A DNA stretch of 64,000 nucleotides from Rhea pennata. Taxonomy: Eukaryota; Chordata; Aves; Rheiformes; Rheidae. A program made the translations under genes and the position numbers. Shown here piece after piece: positions 14,301 through 55,775 of this stretch (position 1 is its first letter; each line of letters opens with the position of its first letter). Under the pieces are notes generated by a model. It did no database searches. It was given only the letters and a program-made list of their open reading frames with translations, and was not told where the DNA came from. The DNA is taken from NCBI RefSeq assembly GCF_028389875.1, contig NC_084663.1, positions 117,141,801 to 117,205,800 of the forward strand, in the 5' to 3' direction.

Positions 14301-17300
14301 CGAAACGCAGCCCGGGCTGGAATTCCCACGAGGGTAAAGGCACCCATTTCCTTTCCTTTTTTATTATCAACTCACACATACTGAATCTGTAGATCTTAAT
14401 AAAATGGTTGATATGAATTCATGTTTTACATTTTCATGTTGTAAGAGGATTTAGCATTATGTTGTCAAAGCTGTCAATAGAGATAGAGCTGCAGGGTCCT
14501 AACACAGTGCTCACTGGAGTTAGTGAGCATCTTTCCCTTCTCCTCAGTGAGCCTTATAGTCCAGATTTAGGAAAGCACTTAAAAGAGCATGTGTCTACAT
14601 TTAGCGATGTGCTTAAATCTCTCTGAAATCAATATGCCTACATTCTACTTTTACAAGTGCTTTGCTGATTTGGAACTGAGACTGTAGCCCATGCAGATTA
14701 CAATTTTAACAAAAATTGGTGTGAAACACGTAAGCACGTTGTCTCCTTGACTGATCCTTCTTAGAAAGATTTGTCTTATGTTGTGCTCAGTCACTTTCAG
14801 TGGCACCAAATAAGTCTCATTCTCCTACCTTTCGTCAGGAACATAGCACTTTGTTATGGAAACTTTCACTGGTTTGTTTTGTAAAACAAAGCCGCAGAAA
14901 GAGAATCACATTATGTCATTGTATTTGGCATAGCGTGGAACATGTAGAGCTCATCCTTCTGACACTTCAGATTTTGAACAGTTTTCACTTGTACAGCTCT
15001 GTTCAGATGGGAATAAATGCTGTTAGAGGCTTTCTAGGCATTGAAAAGTTTTCAGCAGGCTTCCGTAACAGCTGAGCTGCATACATGGTAGATTTTTTCT
15101 GACAGTGTGAAGACTCATCTTGGAAAAAAAAGTTAGGTTATGTCAAAATTCGTTCACATTTTTCGCAGGTAATAATGTGAGAGTTTTGTTATCCCCTTAT
15201 TTGAATGTCTTTGTGAACAGAGTCAGGAATCGATATTTATCGTGGGTGCCTGAGCTAAGGAGAGAAGTAGAAATGAAACAAGACTCAACTCCTGCCATTA
15301 TACAAAGCGTCTGGTCAGTTTGTTGTCTTTTTAGATTTAAATTCATGAAATTTTGTGGTTTTTCTTAAATTTCATGAATTTCAGTAAGCAACTGTAGAAA
15401 GGCTGGTGGCCATGTTGTTGAGTAATTACTGTTTTACGTTAGTCTTTGGTCAGACAATCTGAAGTGAGAGGTCAATATCTTCTGATGCGATCCCTCTTAT
15501 TTCCCCCCACTCATGATACTACACTACCTGTGTGTTTCTCTTTTCATACTTGACTTCTCTTCATGCAGATGTTCTACACATACTGGAAAACATCCTGTGC
15601 AGAACAGCCTTTCTTAGCTACCAAGCAATTTAGTGTTCCCAGCAATATTTACATAAATGCTATGTGAATTTATGTGTATGTTTTATGAATAACATACAAA
15701 CTTACAGCTCTTGAAATCCTTAAGTGTCCTAGAACTAACGTTTTTTTTCTCTTTGTAGCCCATGTAGCTGCTGCTATTTGTATAAAGTTACTTTCCTTGA
15801 TAGGGCTTTTGTTGTGTTTTAATGTTTTAGGTGATTGATCATAAGTTGTATGGGAGCCGCTCTGAATTTGACAGCACAATTGACCGAGTTCTTGAAGAAT
15901 TCTCTGTTGAACTGATATGCCTTTCAGGATTTATGAGAATTTTGTCCAGTCCTTTTCTCAGAAAATGGAAAGGTAAATTATAATTTCCTTATAATTCTGT
16001 AAAGGAAAAATGAAAATACAGACGCTTGGTCTTGCCAGAAATACACAGCAGTATTTCTTCATCTTTTGGATAAATCTTCCACAGCCTTGCTGACACTGAG
16101 TAAGTCTTCTCTGCGTCTGATTGCAAGTAGCTTGGTGGGGCTACAATATGCTTTTATTCATTCCAGTCAGCGGGACTGTGCTAGGAGTCTGACTGTGCAA
16201 TAGTAAAGAAACACTCTGTGCTGGCATAGTGAGTAACAGGGGGAAAATCATTGTCATGGAATTGGTCTCTCTGTCTTCCTACTGGAAAGGAGAAATGCCC
16301 GTGGAGCAGGTATAGGTTTGATTCTGTCGGCATTGGCGTGATGGGCAGCATAATTGTGTCGTTTGCCAAGGAGCTGTGCAGAAGTTGTTCTCTGCAGTTA
16401 TTATTCAGAAAAGTGAGAGGGAGGCTGATTTTCTTAGTGCATCTCCCTCCTGTGTTGCCATAAGAGCACAGCACAGCACTACTCCATACTGCGTGCAGGA
16501 AATAACACTATGAGAGACCCTGAATAAGCATAGCTCTGCTGTGTTCCCTTGCGCGTGCTCTGGGCCAACAGAGGAGGGCCACGCTCCCGTTGCATCTTGG
16601 CTCTGGGCGCTGAGTCAGTGTTGCAGCCTTGCTCAGAAGTTACTCACTCGCTATTCAGATTGCGCTTGGACAGGCTCCTTTGTGAATTATGTTTCCTGTG
16701 AAAATGATTTCCACCTGTGCAGTGGCTGAGCATGAGGCTGCAGAGTATGAAGTCCTCAGCTTCCAAGCCCCTCATCTGCAGCTCTAGGGCTGGTCACCAG
16801 GGAAGGGAGAGAGCCTTATGATTCCAGCTGCCCATTTGCTGCTGTAAAAGCAGATGATGTCTTTGGCATTAACAGAAACGTGTTTGCCTGCCCAGCGCCG
16901 AAGCCTGTATGCTGTCATTCGTGTCCCTGGAAAAGTAATACCTCCTCAGATCAGAGTAATACTTCCTCACATTTGCTCAGAGATCTTAACACCAGTTGTA
17001 GTTTTGCTTTTTAAGCTGAACATGGTCTGTTTTCTCTGAATGCTGTTGAGACCATTTAAGCTCTTGAGTGGTAAAAGATGCTATTGTTTTGAATTGATGA
17101 TAACATCTCACTTTTATTTTTAAAGGAAATTCAGTTAAAATTTGTTTTTTTTTTCTCCTCCCAAACTGATGCCTAGGGAAAATTTTGAATGCTTCCCCAT
17201 CACTTTTCCCACCAAACAAAGATGGAAATGCCAATCAGCAAGCCCTGCAAACAGGCCTCAAAGTCACAGGCTGCACAGTGCATTTTGTCTTAGTAAGTGT

Positions 17301-18146
17301 CCTCTTGCCTACTGGTATGTAAGTTATGGGAAAAGGTTTGAGTTTTTTCCTTTCCTTTCTGAAGGCAGAAGCAGGAAGAGGTAAAAAGAGAGTGTGAAAA
17401 TCCTGGTGAAGTTACTAGTAGAAACAGGAAGGTGTGGGAGTTGTACTTCATTTGGAAAGACAACTTGGGACTGGAGTGGCCAAACATCAGGCCAATATAG
17501 CAGCACTGGGGAGCCCTCTGAGGCTTTACTCTGTGTCATTTTGTTTGTCTTGTTTCTAACTTGTTGCCCCTTTGCTTGTGGCTTCCCAAGGTCCTCTCTT
17601 CTTCTCTCGTGCTGCCAGCTTTCTTCAGTCTCTCCTACCCTCAGCAAAATGCCCTCTGCATCTGCTAGCCCATATCTCTCTTCCCACTCTATCCCCTAAT
17701 TTGTGGGTGGCAACTCTCAATGTGGCTGCTTATTCTCAGCCTCCTGAACACAACTGTAGATGCTCTCACTGATACACCTCATGGGACCTTCTCTGCACAG
17801 TCCACATCATCTGTAACCTTCCTGGCACCATTATCTAGCCTTTCCTAAGAGACTTTCAATATCTCCATTTTAGGAGGAATCTAGTCCAAAAGCAGTCATC
17901 CACCAGGAGCCTGTGTCTGTGAAGGCAGATGACACTGAGGAGACACTGTCAGAAAGGGTTAAAGAAGCCGAGTGTCGGGCATTTCCCATTGCCCTGCAGC
18001 TGGTGGCCAGTGGAGCAGTGAAGTTAGGAGCTGATGGTAGAACCTGCTGGAAACAAGGGGACCAAAGTTCGTGTCTTCAGGAAGAGAAGAGAGGCTGTGC
18101 TTCCTCATCTGTGACTGTGGAGCCACGAGATGACAATGCGTTGTAG
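1..18146 (+). CDS. GART-like paralog, inverted duplicate, 5' end off the window; open frame but catalytic residues lost
   Basis: Divergent second copy of GART on the plus strand. Visible exons: 1-64, 786-873, 2313-2398, 2917-3085, 5237-5468, 5604-5698, 6454-6563, 8589-8787, 9341-9592, 9880-10032, 12548-12754, 13745-13888, 14203-14333, 15831-15972, 17177-17292, 17874-18146. They match GART coding exons 6-21 in order and phase. Twelve of the 15 complete exons are identical in length, or are identical bar one of these: +3 in two exons, about +12 in the linker exon, and a longer last exon. Splice sites are AG/GT throughout. The spliced frame is 819 codons plus a TAG at 18144-18146, with no stop or frameshift. 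Residues needed for all three reactions are replaced, so I infer a pseudoenzyme. It is not a retrocopy, because introns are kept. Exons 1-5 and part of 6 should lie left of the window. Expression is not shown by the sequence. Confidence 0.95.
959..984 (+). repeat. A26 tract
   Basis: Simple poly(A) run in the paralog intron after the exon ending at 873. No adjoining element was recognised. Confidence 0.9.
5604..12754 (+). CDS. GART-like paralog, AIRS-domain exons (11-16), active-site motifs degraded
   Basis: Six exons with the same lengths as GART (95, 110, 199, 153), or three bases longer (252, 207). Exon 5604-5698 reads [17 protein letters not shown] in place of the YK-SGVDIAAGN motif. Exon 6454-6563 has [12 protein letters not shown] for [12 protein letters not shown]: Gly to Arg, Asp to Lys, Val to Leu, Thr to Pro. 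Exon 8589-8787 is about 87 percent identical to GART (9 differences in 67 by eye) but has FFLSYF for FFLDYF. Exon 9341-9592 has [11 protein letters not shown] for [11 protein letters not shown] and [10 protein letters not shown] for [10 protein letters not shown]. Exon 9880-10032 has [13 protein letters not shown] for [13 protein letters not shown]. Exon 12548-12754 keeps the C-terminal fold ([15 protein letters not shown]). ATP and substrate handling are unlikely to survive, though the fold and perhaps the dimer interface could. Confidence 0.95.
6303..6338 (+). repeat. 18-bp tandem duplication (two copies)
   Basis: CTGTCAGTGGGCACAGT is repeated back to back, just upstream of the paralog exon at 6454-6563. 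Intronic. Confidence 0.85.
9116..9132 (+). repeat. A17 tract
   Basis: Simple poly(A) run in the paralog intron between exons ending 8787 and starting 9341. Confidence 0.85.
10260..10915 (+). mobile_element. CR1 LINE 3' fragment
   Basis: Starts near AGCCAGCAATGTGCCCTTGTG and runs through the typical CR1 reverse-transcriptase C-terminal and 3' UTR sequence (GAGGCCTCATCTCAAGTACTG, GGACTAGATGATCTCCAGAG). It ends at GATTCTATGATTCTGTG, the CR1-type 3' terminal repeat. A run of ten or more G around 10558-10569 interrupts it. It is 5'-truncated, as most copies are. It lies in the intron between paralog exons at 10032 and 12548, in the sense orientation. Confidence 0.93.
11293..11338 (+). repeat. Uninterrupted A46 tract
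   Basis: Forty-six consecutive A in the paralog intron that also holds the CR1 copy (10033-12547), about 0.4 kb after the CR1 end. It could be the tail of an undetected retroposed sequence or a replication or assembly expansion. No target-site duplication was found by eye. Confidence 0.95.
13745..18146 (+). CDS. GART-like paralog, linker and transformylase-domain exons (17-21) with C-terminal extension
   Basis: Exon 13745-13888 holds the linker and [10 protein letters not shown]. Its acceptor could also be three bases later (13748), in the same frame. Exon 14203-14333 reads [13 protein letters not shown]. Exon 15831-15972 has [13 protein letters not shown] for CLAGFMRILSGPF. Exon 17177-17292 has [12 protein letters not shown] for [12 protein letters not shown], so the catalytic His is Ser; it shares only 24 of 39 residues with GART, the lowest of the transformylase exons I compared. 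Exon 17874-18146 starts [12 protein letters not shown] for EEVDAGAIIFQE, so the catalytic Asp is Ser. It then follows GART closely ([24 protein letters not shown]). After the CWK that ends GART it continues 30 residues, with two Cys and several charged residues, to TAG at 18144-18146. Confidence 0.94.
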
Positions 18147-19463
18147 CCAGGTTAGGGAGAGGTTTGCTTTCTTCTCATCTTTCCCTCCTTCTTCCTTCCC
18201 TTGGATGTGCTTTTCTCTGACTTCAGGTGTGTCAGTGTCACGCATTTCCATTCTGAGCTGTGATCTGTTTCCCATGGGTTATGGGTTTAGTTACACTTCT
18301 TTTATGAAATTGTCTGGGGAAGCCAGATTGTCATTTCGGATTTTGAATTTTTTTGTTCCATTTTTTGATCTATAAAGAAGATACTGTGCTGTAAATCAAA
18401 GAGGGTGGTGGGGAGTTAAGTTGTTGGGAAGATGGCCTGATGCTTCAGAGGGAAATTAATTATTTTGAAGGATCAATATTTGGTGGCTGACTGGTGGCAC
18501 AACCCTCAGGCCTGACTGGAACCACTGAAGATGTCCTTTTGCTCCCTGATGCTTTGGCATCACCACCAACTCCTCTGAGCTAGAGTATTTGTGTGAACTC
18601 AGTGGGGTTAGTACAGGGAGCCTCCGGCTGCCGCTCAGCTGTCGCCCTGGAGTGGACGAGGAATGCTTCCTGGTTCCCGAGGCTTTGAGGGGGCAACCGT
18701 AACCTCCAGGAGAGGCAGAGTAACAAATGTTTGGGGCCCCAGCTGCTTGCAGGACATGTACAGAAGGTCTGAGGCAGCTAAAAGCCAAACAGTAGCACTG
18801 AATATTAGTGATATTTTCTGGTGTTTGTGACCAGAGTCATGCTTATTCAAGCTACACCAGACTGCTTTCACCCACGGGGTGTTTGTGGCAGAGTAATGTG
18901 GAGTATGTGACGTTAATCAATTCAACCCTCGCTTAAAATGTTTAACTCCCGTTGACTGCCAAACTCCAAAATTGCTCTTACTGGCACTTTGATCTGGCGT
19001 GGTGCTCTCAAATAGACAAAAGCGGGCAGGGAAGATACTGTTTGAATAAAATCTCTTTGTAGGTCTTTTTAACAAGTATAGATGTCTAGTGAGCTGCCAA
19101 GCAGAAGATCCAAAGGTGAACAATGGCAGACAACTTTTAGAAGGCAAAACAAACCAAACTCCCCTGCGAGGATTATTTGTCAGTTGTTGTATCATTGAAT
19201 ACTGATGGTCACTCCAAGCACTTTCCCCTATTCCTTGAAAGTGGGGAGCAGGCAAGAGTCCCAGAATTTAATGTTAAAACTTTTGGATCTTGGGGAAGAA
19301 ATGATTAGAGGGACTAGGAAGACTCTTACTGGATTACAGGCATTTTCCTTCCTTCATCCTTGAAATCAGCAGAACAAGACAGACCCAGCTTGACCTGCAG
19401 TGGCAGAAAAATTTCCATTTTCTCTGTGTTGACCATATGATTGCCTAACCCAGAGAGCTTTTA

Positions 19464-19469
19464 AATAAA
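19464..19469 (+). terminator. Candidate proximal poly(A) signal of the paralog (AATAAA)
   Basis: AATAAA within TTAAATAAAACC, followed by a T-rich then G/T-rich stretch at 19472-19492 that could serve as the downstream element. About 1.3 kb after the paralog stop. Confidence 0.4.
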
Positions 19470-20092
19470 ACCTTTATTTTGTGGGAGGCTTATTTTATAT
19501 CTGCTAGAATAATAACATGCAGGCAAGTAACATAAGTCAGGGGAAAAAAGCAGCTAAGAAGCTGTTTGAACAAACTAGAGAAGTAACTGGAGCTGAATTT
19601 TCCAGGGGATGGTTCACTAATAGCCATTAGATGTAGTGAACAAAATGTATTCTTGTTTTGGAATTGAATTACAAGTACTGTACTAGTAAGAGGCATACTG
19701 TATATCTGGCTCATGGCAATATCAGGCTCTTTGAAAGCATGTGTCAACTCTAATAAAAAGCTTAAAATTCTCTTGTTTTTACATGTGGATACGGCTAAGT
19801 GTTTTACTAGTTCAGGAGGGGGGAAAAAAATGTGTTCCCTCCCATCAGCTCTGCCATTCACATACAGAAATCTGTATTTGTCTTTTGCGCTACAGTGACT
19901 GCAGCAAAGAACGTGTATTTTCACAAAGATCTCAGAGGAATAGGAGGAACTGTCACAAGGACAGATTAACAAATGTTTGGACAACATCTATAAGAAACAT
20001 TACTGCTTTTGCTCTTGATCTGTTGTAACTGTACAGTAACTTTGTGTTGTATATGCTTTGAATTGCATAGCGCAATTGTTTCCAATCTAACA

Positions 20093-20098
20093 AATAAA
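20093..20098 (+). terminator. Candidate distal poly(A) signal of the paralog (AATAAA)
   Basis: AATAAA in CTAACAAATAAAAGG, followed within 20-40 bases by a GTG-rich stretch (GTGCTAGTTATTGTGC). About 1.95 kb after the paralog stop and about 1.1 kb before the convergent GART poly(A) signals. Confidence 0.5.
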
Positions 20099-20114
20099 AG
20101 GTTAAAAGTGAACA

Positions 20115-21165
20115 GGGTGCTAGTTATTGTGCTCTGATAGGTCTCCAGACTATCACCATGGCATCAAACAACTCTTATTAACTGTGTTCCTATCAACCCT
20201 CTGAAATTGGGTGTGGTGAAACTCTTTTATCTACTTACTCTTATTACAGACTGATAGTGAGGTAAAGCAGTCTAAGGTCCAGTTTGGAATGAAATTTCTC
20301 TTGTGGTTTTGTAGAAATGTACATAGTTATTTAAGTCATATTTACCATGGGTCTTATTTACCAATGGCAAAATACCTGAGTCTTGCTCAAGGTGTCTGTG
20401 ACAGAGTGGGGTGTTGGATTTGGGGCTCCCGTGTCCTCTGTGGTTGGCCTTCCTGGAAGTGATTAAACTGCTTTTATCAATAATGTTTTACTTGTTAACT
20501 GCACATGTAGTGATTTTTGCCCTTGGCAGTGTTACTTCTTCCGATATGTGAGCTACATTATATGTGTATGTGTATGTATATATATATATATGTGTGTGTA
20601 TATATATATATATATACACACACACACTTATATATGTATATATATATGATATATCAAGTATGATTTGTAAAAGGTGAGCTAGCATACTGAAGTCATGCAG
20701 ACTGAACCCCTGTCAGAGCTGGACGCTTCTTGTCTCTTTTACATTCTCACCAAGACGGACGGGATTTCAAGCCTTGGAGGGGAGGCCCTTCTGTAGGAAG
20801 TTAAGTAAGTTTGTAAAGAGAAACACTGTGCTGAAGATTTAGCTTTTATTCTTTGCCCTTTATAAGCAAATGAAATTTGACCAAGTCATATATAACTCTA
20901 TGTTCACATAAGCTTTATCCTCAGTGACAAATTATGACAGGAATATTCTGTCAGCAAGTTTCTTCATCACAGACCACCTGGCCACTGAAAGGATAAGGTC
21001 ACCACACTCTCTGAATTACAACTAACTGAGCAGGACTGCATGTGTCTCTAACCTCATAAACTGATCTACAGTTGTGGCACTGCAGCTGAAGTTACATTCT
21101 GTTTCACAAACTTCTTCACCTTATACCCTTAGTGCAGGAATTCCAAGGAAATATTACTGTACATT
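20115..21165. other. Intergenic gap between two convergent genes
   Basis: Bounded by the inferred poly(A) sites of the paralog and of GART. It contains a TA/TG microsatellite and no recognisable gene. Confidence 0.45.
20562..20656. repeat. TA/TG/CA compound microsatellite
   Basis: About 95 bases of alternating TATG, (TA)n, (TG)n, (TA)n, (CA)n and TATA. It can form hairpins or Z-like DNA. It sits between the 3' ends of the two convergent genes and is probably length-variable. Confidence 0.9.
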
Positions 21166-22003
21166 TTTAAAGTTTTTAACTTTATTAGACTTTATTTCAA
21201 ATCCAGTTTGAGGTTACTGCAATACAGAAATATACGTCCATCAGACAGTGTACAAATCAGCTTTCTCTTTATTAACTGGACTTCTAAAACATGTATGATC
21301 AGCTTCATTAACATGCTTCTGGTTTGTATGGGGCAACGTGATTATTTTAGTAAATGCATTAAAATGTTTTCGCAGCTATGCCAAAACATTAAAAGAAAAA
21401 TGTTTTTTGACACAAGTTCAGTTGTGAAAAAAGATTAAATAATTGTTTCAGAATTATTACATTTCATGGGTTTCCAGGGGAAAATACTTTTCCCAGAATA
21501 CAGGCACCTAACTTCCGCAGAGTTTGTGAAGAATGGCTCGTAAGAAAGCCTATGGCTGCCACCTCCATTTTACTAGTTCCCTTACCAACACTTCACAGCA
21601 CGTGACAACAGCGTCCCCTGGTACAATTTGTATAGTCAATTTAGAGAGTAATACTGATGTTCCAAAGTTAATCTCAAGGATGCTTAGATCTCTCTGCAAC
21701 CAGCTGAAGAGATTGTTTGTTAAAATGACTGAGAACTGAAATGTTGGCAAAGAAAGTGATTATAATTAGGAAGTTGCTAACGGAGCCATAGCTGAAAGCA
21801 CTGAGCACGGTTCCCTGCCTGCTTCCCCCCACATGTAGCTTTTCTCTAGGTTTTAAGCATTTGAACAAGATCAGGACATGGTAAATTCTACATTTAAAAC
21901 ACTGTGAAGAGAACGCAGTGTGCGTGTTAGGTTGTGACCTCTGTTTCGATCAATTAATGCACGCCACTTGTCGCACCTGAAGACCCTCGCAGGGGTGCTG
22001 CTC
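21165..22003 (-). other. GART: Probable 3' UTR of GART
   Basis: Continuous with the last GART exon, from the TAG at 22006-22004 to the paired AATAAA signals. No other gene is seen in it. The extent is inferred from the signals only. Confidence 0.55.
21181..21196 (-). terminator. Candidate GART poly(A) signals (two AATAAA on minus strand)
   Basis: Plus-strand TTTATT at 21181-21186 and 21191-21196 reads as two AATAAA hexamers ten bases apart on the minus strand, about 0.8 kb past the GART stop. Cleavage would be expected near 21165. This defines the inferred GART 3' UTR of about 22003-21165. Confidence 0.55.
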
Positions 22004-52476
<30,473 letters not shown>

Positions 52477-55400
52477 TTAAGACACCAAGAACTTCACGGA
52501 CGGCATTTCCAACAGGCATGAACGTTACTTTGTTTCAGGCCATGATTTTCCTATAAGAGTTCTGTTGGTTAAAAAAGAAATGTTGTATGTGAAAATGGAT
52601 AGCACTGGCTTAGTCAGGTGTGATATAAATGTCAAACGCTGAACCTCTTCAGAACACTAATGTAACCACAGGGTAATCCTGGTTTTCCTTTTATCAGATT
52701 GGCAACTATTCCAAATCACTACAGAAGTGTATGACGTAGGAAAAAAAAAAAAAATCCTCCCGAGTGACCCGAGTGTAACTTGTAACCTCTATAAGCTCCT
52801 TGAGAACCTAAGGCTGCAAAGAGGTTCTAATGAAGAACCAATTGCTCTGCATTACAGCATTAGGGAGCTAAATAGTGCGACTCAGGACTTCTTAGAAACA
52901 ATACCTGAAAGATCACTAAATACTTCATAGACTTCATAAGATACTTCATATAAACGTACTAAATACTTCAGACACTTCATAATGTTTCCTTTTCCTTCAT
53001 GAAAAGCAAAGCTTAAGAGCAGGGAAATAAAGAAATGAATTTCCAGCTCTGATTCTTCTTAGGAAAGAATAAGCATGAGACCAACAACAGGGAAGACCAT
53101 GGGTCATAAACAGAAAGAGCTCTGCCTGGCAAGGTACTGAACCACATTCACTCTTCTCACTCCACTGAGTTTTAAAAAAACATTAGCACTCTCTTTGGCT
53201 TCTGTAGGAGGTAGATTTAATGGCCATGAATGAAGGCAGCAATTTCCTTACGACCTGATGTAAGCACTGCCTGCCACTGGATGGTCCTGGTGGTCTCCCA
53301 GGGGGACGGCCTGCCTCCTTTTCTCAGCTGTGCATTTTTACCCCTTCTCTTACACCGTTGTTAGCACTTACGCTGCTGCACTAAGAGGTGGTTCTGGAGC
53401 TGGTGAAAAGGGGGAAAAAAACGACCCCACACCTAAGTTAGTTTTTTGGTAGCAAGCCACTCTTAATGAAACAAAGAAGCCGAAACCTAAAACTAATGTC
53501 CCTTGGGATTGAACAAGATTGAAGCTGTTCAGCATCTCAGAAGGCAAATTTAATGTTTTTTAGCAGTATGAACACAAACTGGTCACAAAAATAAAACAAA
53601 CTCTCTCAGTTTCACCCTGTCAATGCCATTCTGCGTGTGTGCACATACCTTACGCATGTTCTACTAATGTGAATATTACAGCTTTTTCTTTGTCTAGTTT
53701 GGAAAGTTAACCTTTGCTTTTTAAGACCTACTTGTTTATTTCTATATGCATTCTATATATATTTACTGATGTATACCATCTCAGACTTATCATCCCAAAA
53801 ATGACACCACACCAACTAGCCAGGAAATAGAATAGTTCACGTAAGCTGAAAATAAAAACAAACCACCATCAAAATTCAGAAATTAGTAAATATCTAGCTT
53901 CCTAAGCTATTCAAAGAATAAGCTGAAATACTCATGTTCATCCAGCTATATATAAATTACACACATACATGATGGCACTAAACTGGTGAGAGTTTTATTC
54001 ACAGAAGAAGTGAATAAGCTGATGAAGCTATTCAGTGAAGCAGAAAGTGGTCCTAAGCCCAAGTGGAGCGCGTGTGACTTTTACGAAAAAAAATAAAAGC
54101 TTTGAATCATAGCATACACAAAATAATGTTCAAAACCTATAAAAACTGCTTTAAAGCATTTTAAGGAATGGGAATAAACCAAAACAGGTTTGTGCAGAAA
54201 GCAGAATGATTTTTCTACTTTCAGGACTTTCGCATGCCCAGTGAAGAGGTCTCGGGTCGCTGCTGTACCAAGCGTCTCATGTCCATGAGGGGGAGGAACA
54301 CAGTCCAGATAAGAACCTCAGTCAAATGGAACAACTGGTCTCTGTGTTGTAACCCTAGCAAACCTAACATTTAACCCGTGGTCACTCCCCGTGTTTCTTC
54401 CATTAAGCGGCTGGTCGTTGACCCGCGCTGACCAGTGTGCACAGCGCCTTCCAAGGCAGGCTCCCATAAACCTGCCTGCGATTTGAATGCCCACAGGAGG
54501 ATCTGCTCCCTTTCCAAAGTGCTGCTAGGCAGAACTCCTTGGATTATCTTAAACAAAAGGAAAAAAGAAAAAAAAAAAATGGTTTCTAAGGGAAAAGCGA
54601 CCTCACCACGGGCATGACAGAAAGCAGATTTTCAGCTGATTGATGAGGCTGGGCATGTGCCTCAACCCCATGTCAGCTGCTACAACTTGATTCACATCAT
54701 TAACCACTGGCTCCTTACACAAGAGCTGCCTCCCATGGAGAGCTGCTTCGATAGAGCCTGGAGAAACCTGTCTTTCCTGAGGAGCTTGGCTGCGTAGGAA
54801 ACAGCTTCTACTTGGAGGGTGCTATTCAATGCATATGGTGAGCCTAACTTCTAAATCCGAGTCCTCTGCAATAAACTTTAAACAGCAAGAGCCAGTACAT
54901 GTTTTAGAAGGTATTGCAGTGACATTTGCTAACGTATCTTTAACCCCTTGTTGAAGAAATGATTTGCTCAGAGAGCAACCCTTTCAAGCAAAACATCAAG
55001 TCAAAAAACATTAATAAAAGAAAAAGATGAAATAAACATGAATACAAAGATAAAATACAGAAAACTGATCCTGATTTGTTTACTATGAATTAAATACATT
55101 GCAGCTAAAACATAATGTATTTCAGGTGGGGACGGTCAATAACTTTTTACTCAATTGTGTTTGACAAAATACACACATTGCAAATTTACACAAACATTTT
55201 GATTATAAACCGCCTAGATTCCCTGTGATTAACAAAATGTATATTGGAATAAAAAATTATTAGTTATGGTATACGTATTTGGTATGTCAAGATATGATAA
55301 ACCTCCTTGGTACAAAAATTCAAGAAAAAAAAAGGAAGAAGGGGAGGACTACAGTAAAGGGATCTGTTAGATACAGATAACAACCTAGGACAAAAAAATA

Positions 55401-55714
55401 TATAAAAGAATACTAATAGATATTCATCACGTAGCAACATGTGCCTCCTACACTTAAGTTAAACCCAACAAGCATGCTTCCATTCCAGTCCGCAAACATT
55501 CATCATTAAATAATAAAAGTTAGGACTGAGTTTATCAATAATAGCTGAAATATATGCTTTACAGCTTCTTCTTACAGCTACATTGGAAATGAACGGAGAA
55601 ACTCAAACAGAGCAGAGAATATACTTACTCTATCTTACGTGCTGTATGCAATACTCAAGAGTTCAGATGTGCAAAGAGAAAGGAGAAAAGCAGCCTCCAG
55701 TTAAAATGAAGCAC

Positions 55715-55775
55715 CCCTGTCCCAATATTACTGCCCCGTTGACGACACTGCGCGGCTAACCAATGAGCGGGAAAC
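55715..55775 (-). promoter_or_regulatory. GART: CCAAT/E2F-like cluster, candidate alternative GART promoter
   Basis: Two CCAAT boxes (55722-55726 and 55760-55764 on the plus strand) lie near GCGGGAAA (55767-55774; TTTCCCGC on the minus strand), an E2F-type core, in a small GC-enriched patch. Reading left on the minus strand, a strong donor-like GTAAGTATA lies within about 110 bases (near 55632-55624). The arrangement suits a growth-regulated purine gene, but the evidence is motif-level only. Confidence 0.35.

Larger units (their letters stand above)
18147..20115 (+). other. Probable 3' UTR of the GART-like paralog
   Basis: No convincing gene lies between the paralog stop and the first good downstream poly(A) signals. 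The stretch is ordinary AT-balanced sequence with short random open frames on both strands. The extent is inferred from the AATAAA at 20093-20098. An earlier signal at 19464-19469 could give a shorter UTR. Confidence 0.5.

Noticed and set aside
1..18146. The plus-strand copy as a processed retrocopy or an assembly duplicate
   Set aside because: Introns and splice sites are kept at every GART exon boundary, which rules out a retrocopy. Protein and intron divergence are too great for an assembly or haplotype artefact.
19490..19987. 165-residue minus-strand open frame
   Set aside because: Lies antisense in the inferred 3' UTR of the paralog. No motif, signal or homology was recognised, and one frame of this size by chance is not surprising in 64 kb.
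18147..22003. DNAJC28, the usual 3' neighbour of GART
   Set aside because: No J-domain HPD motif or other recognisable coding exon between the two convergent genes. It must lie elsewhere if present.
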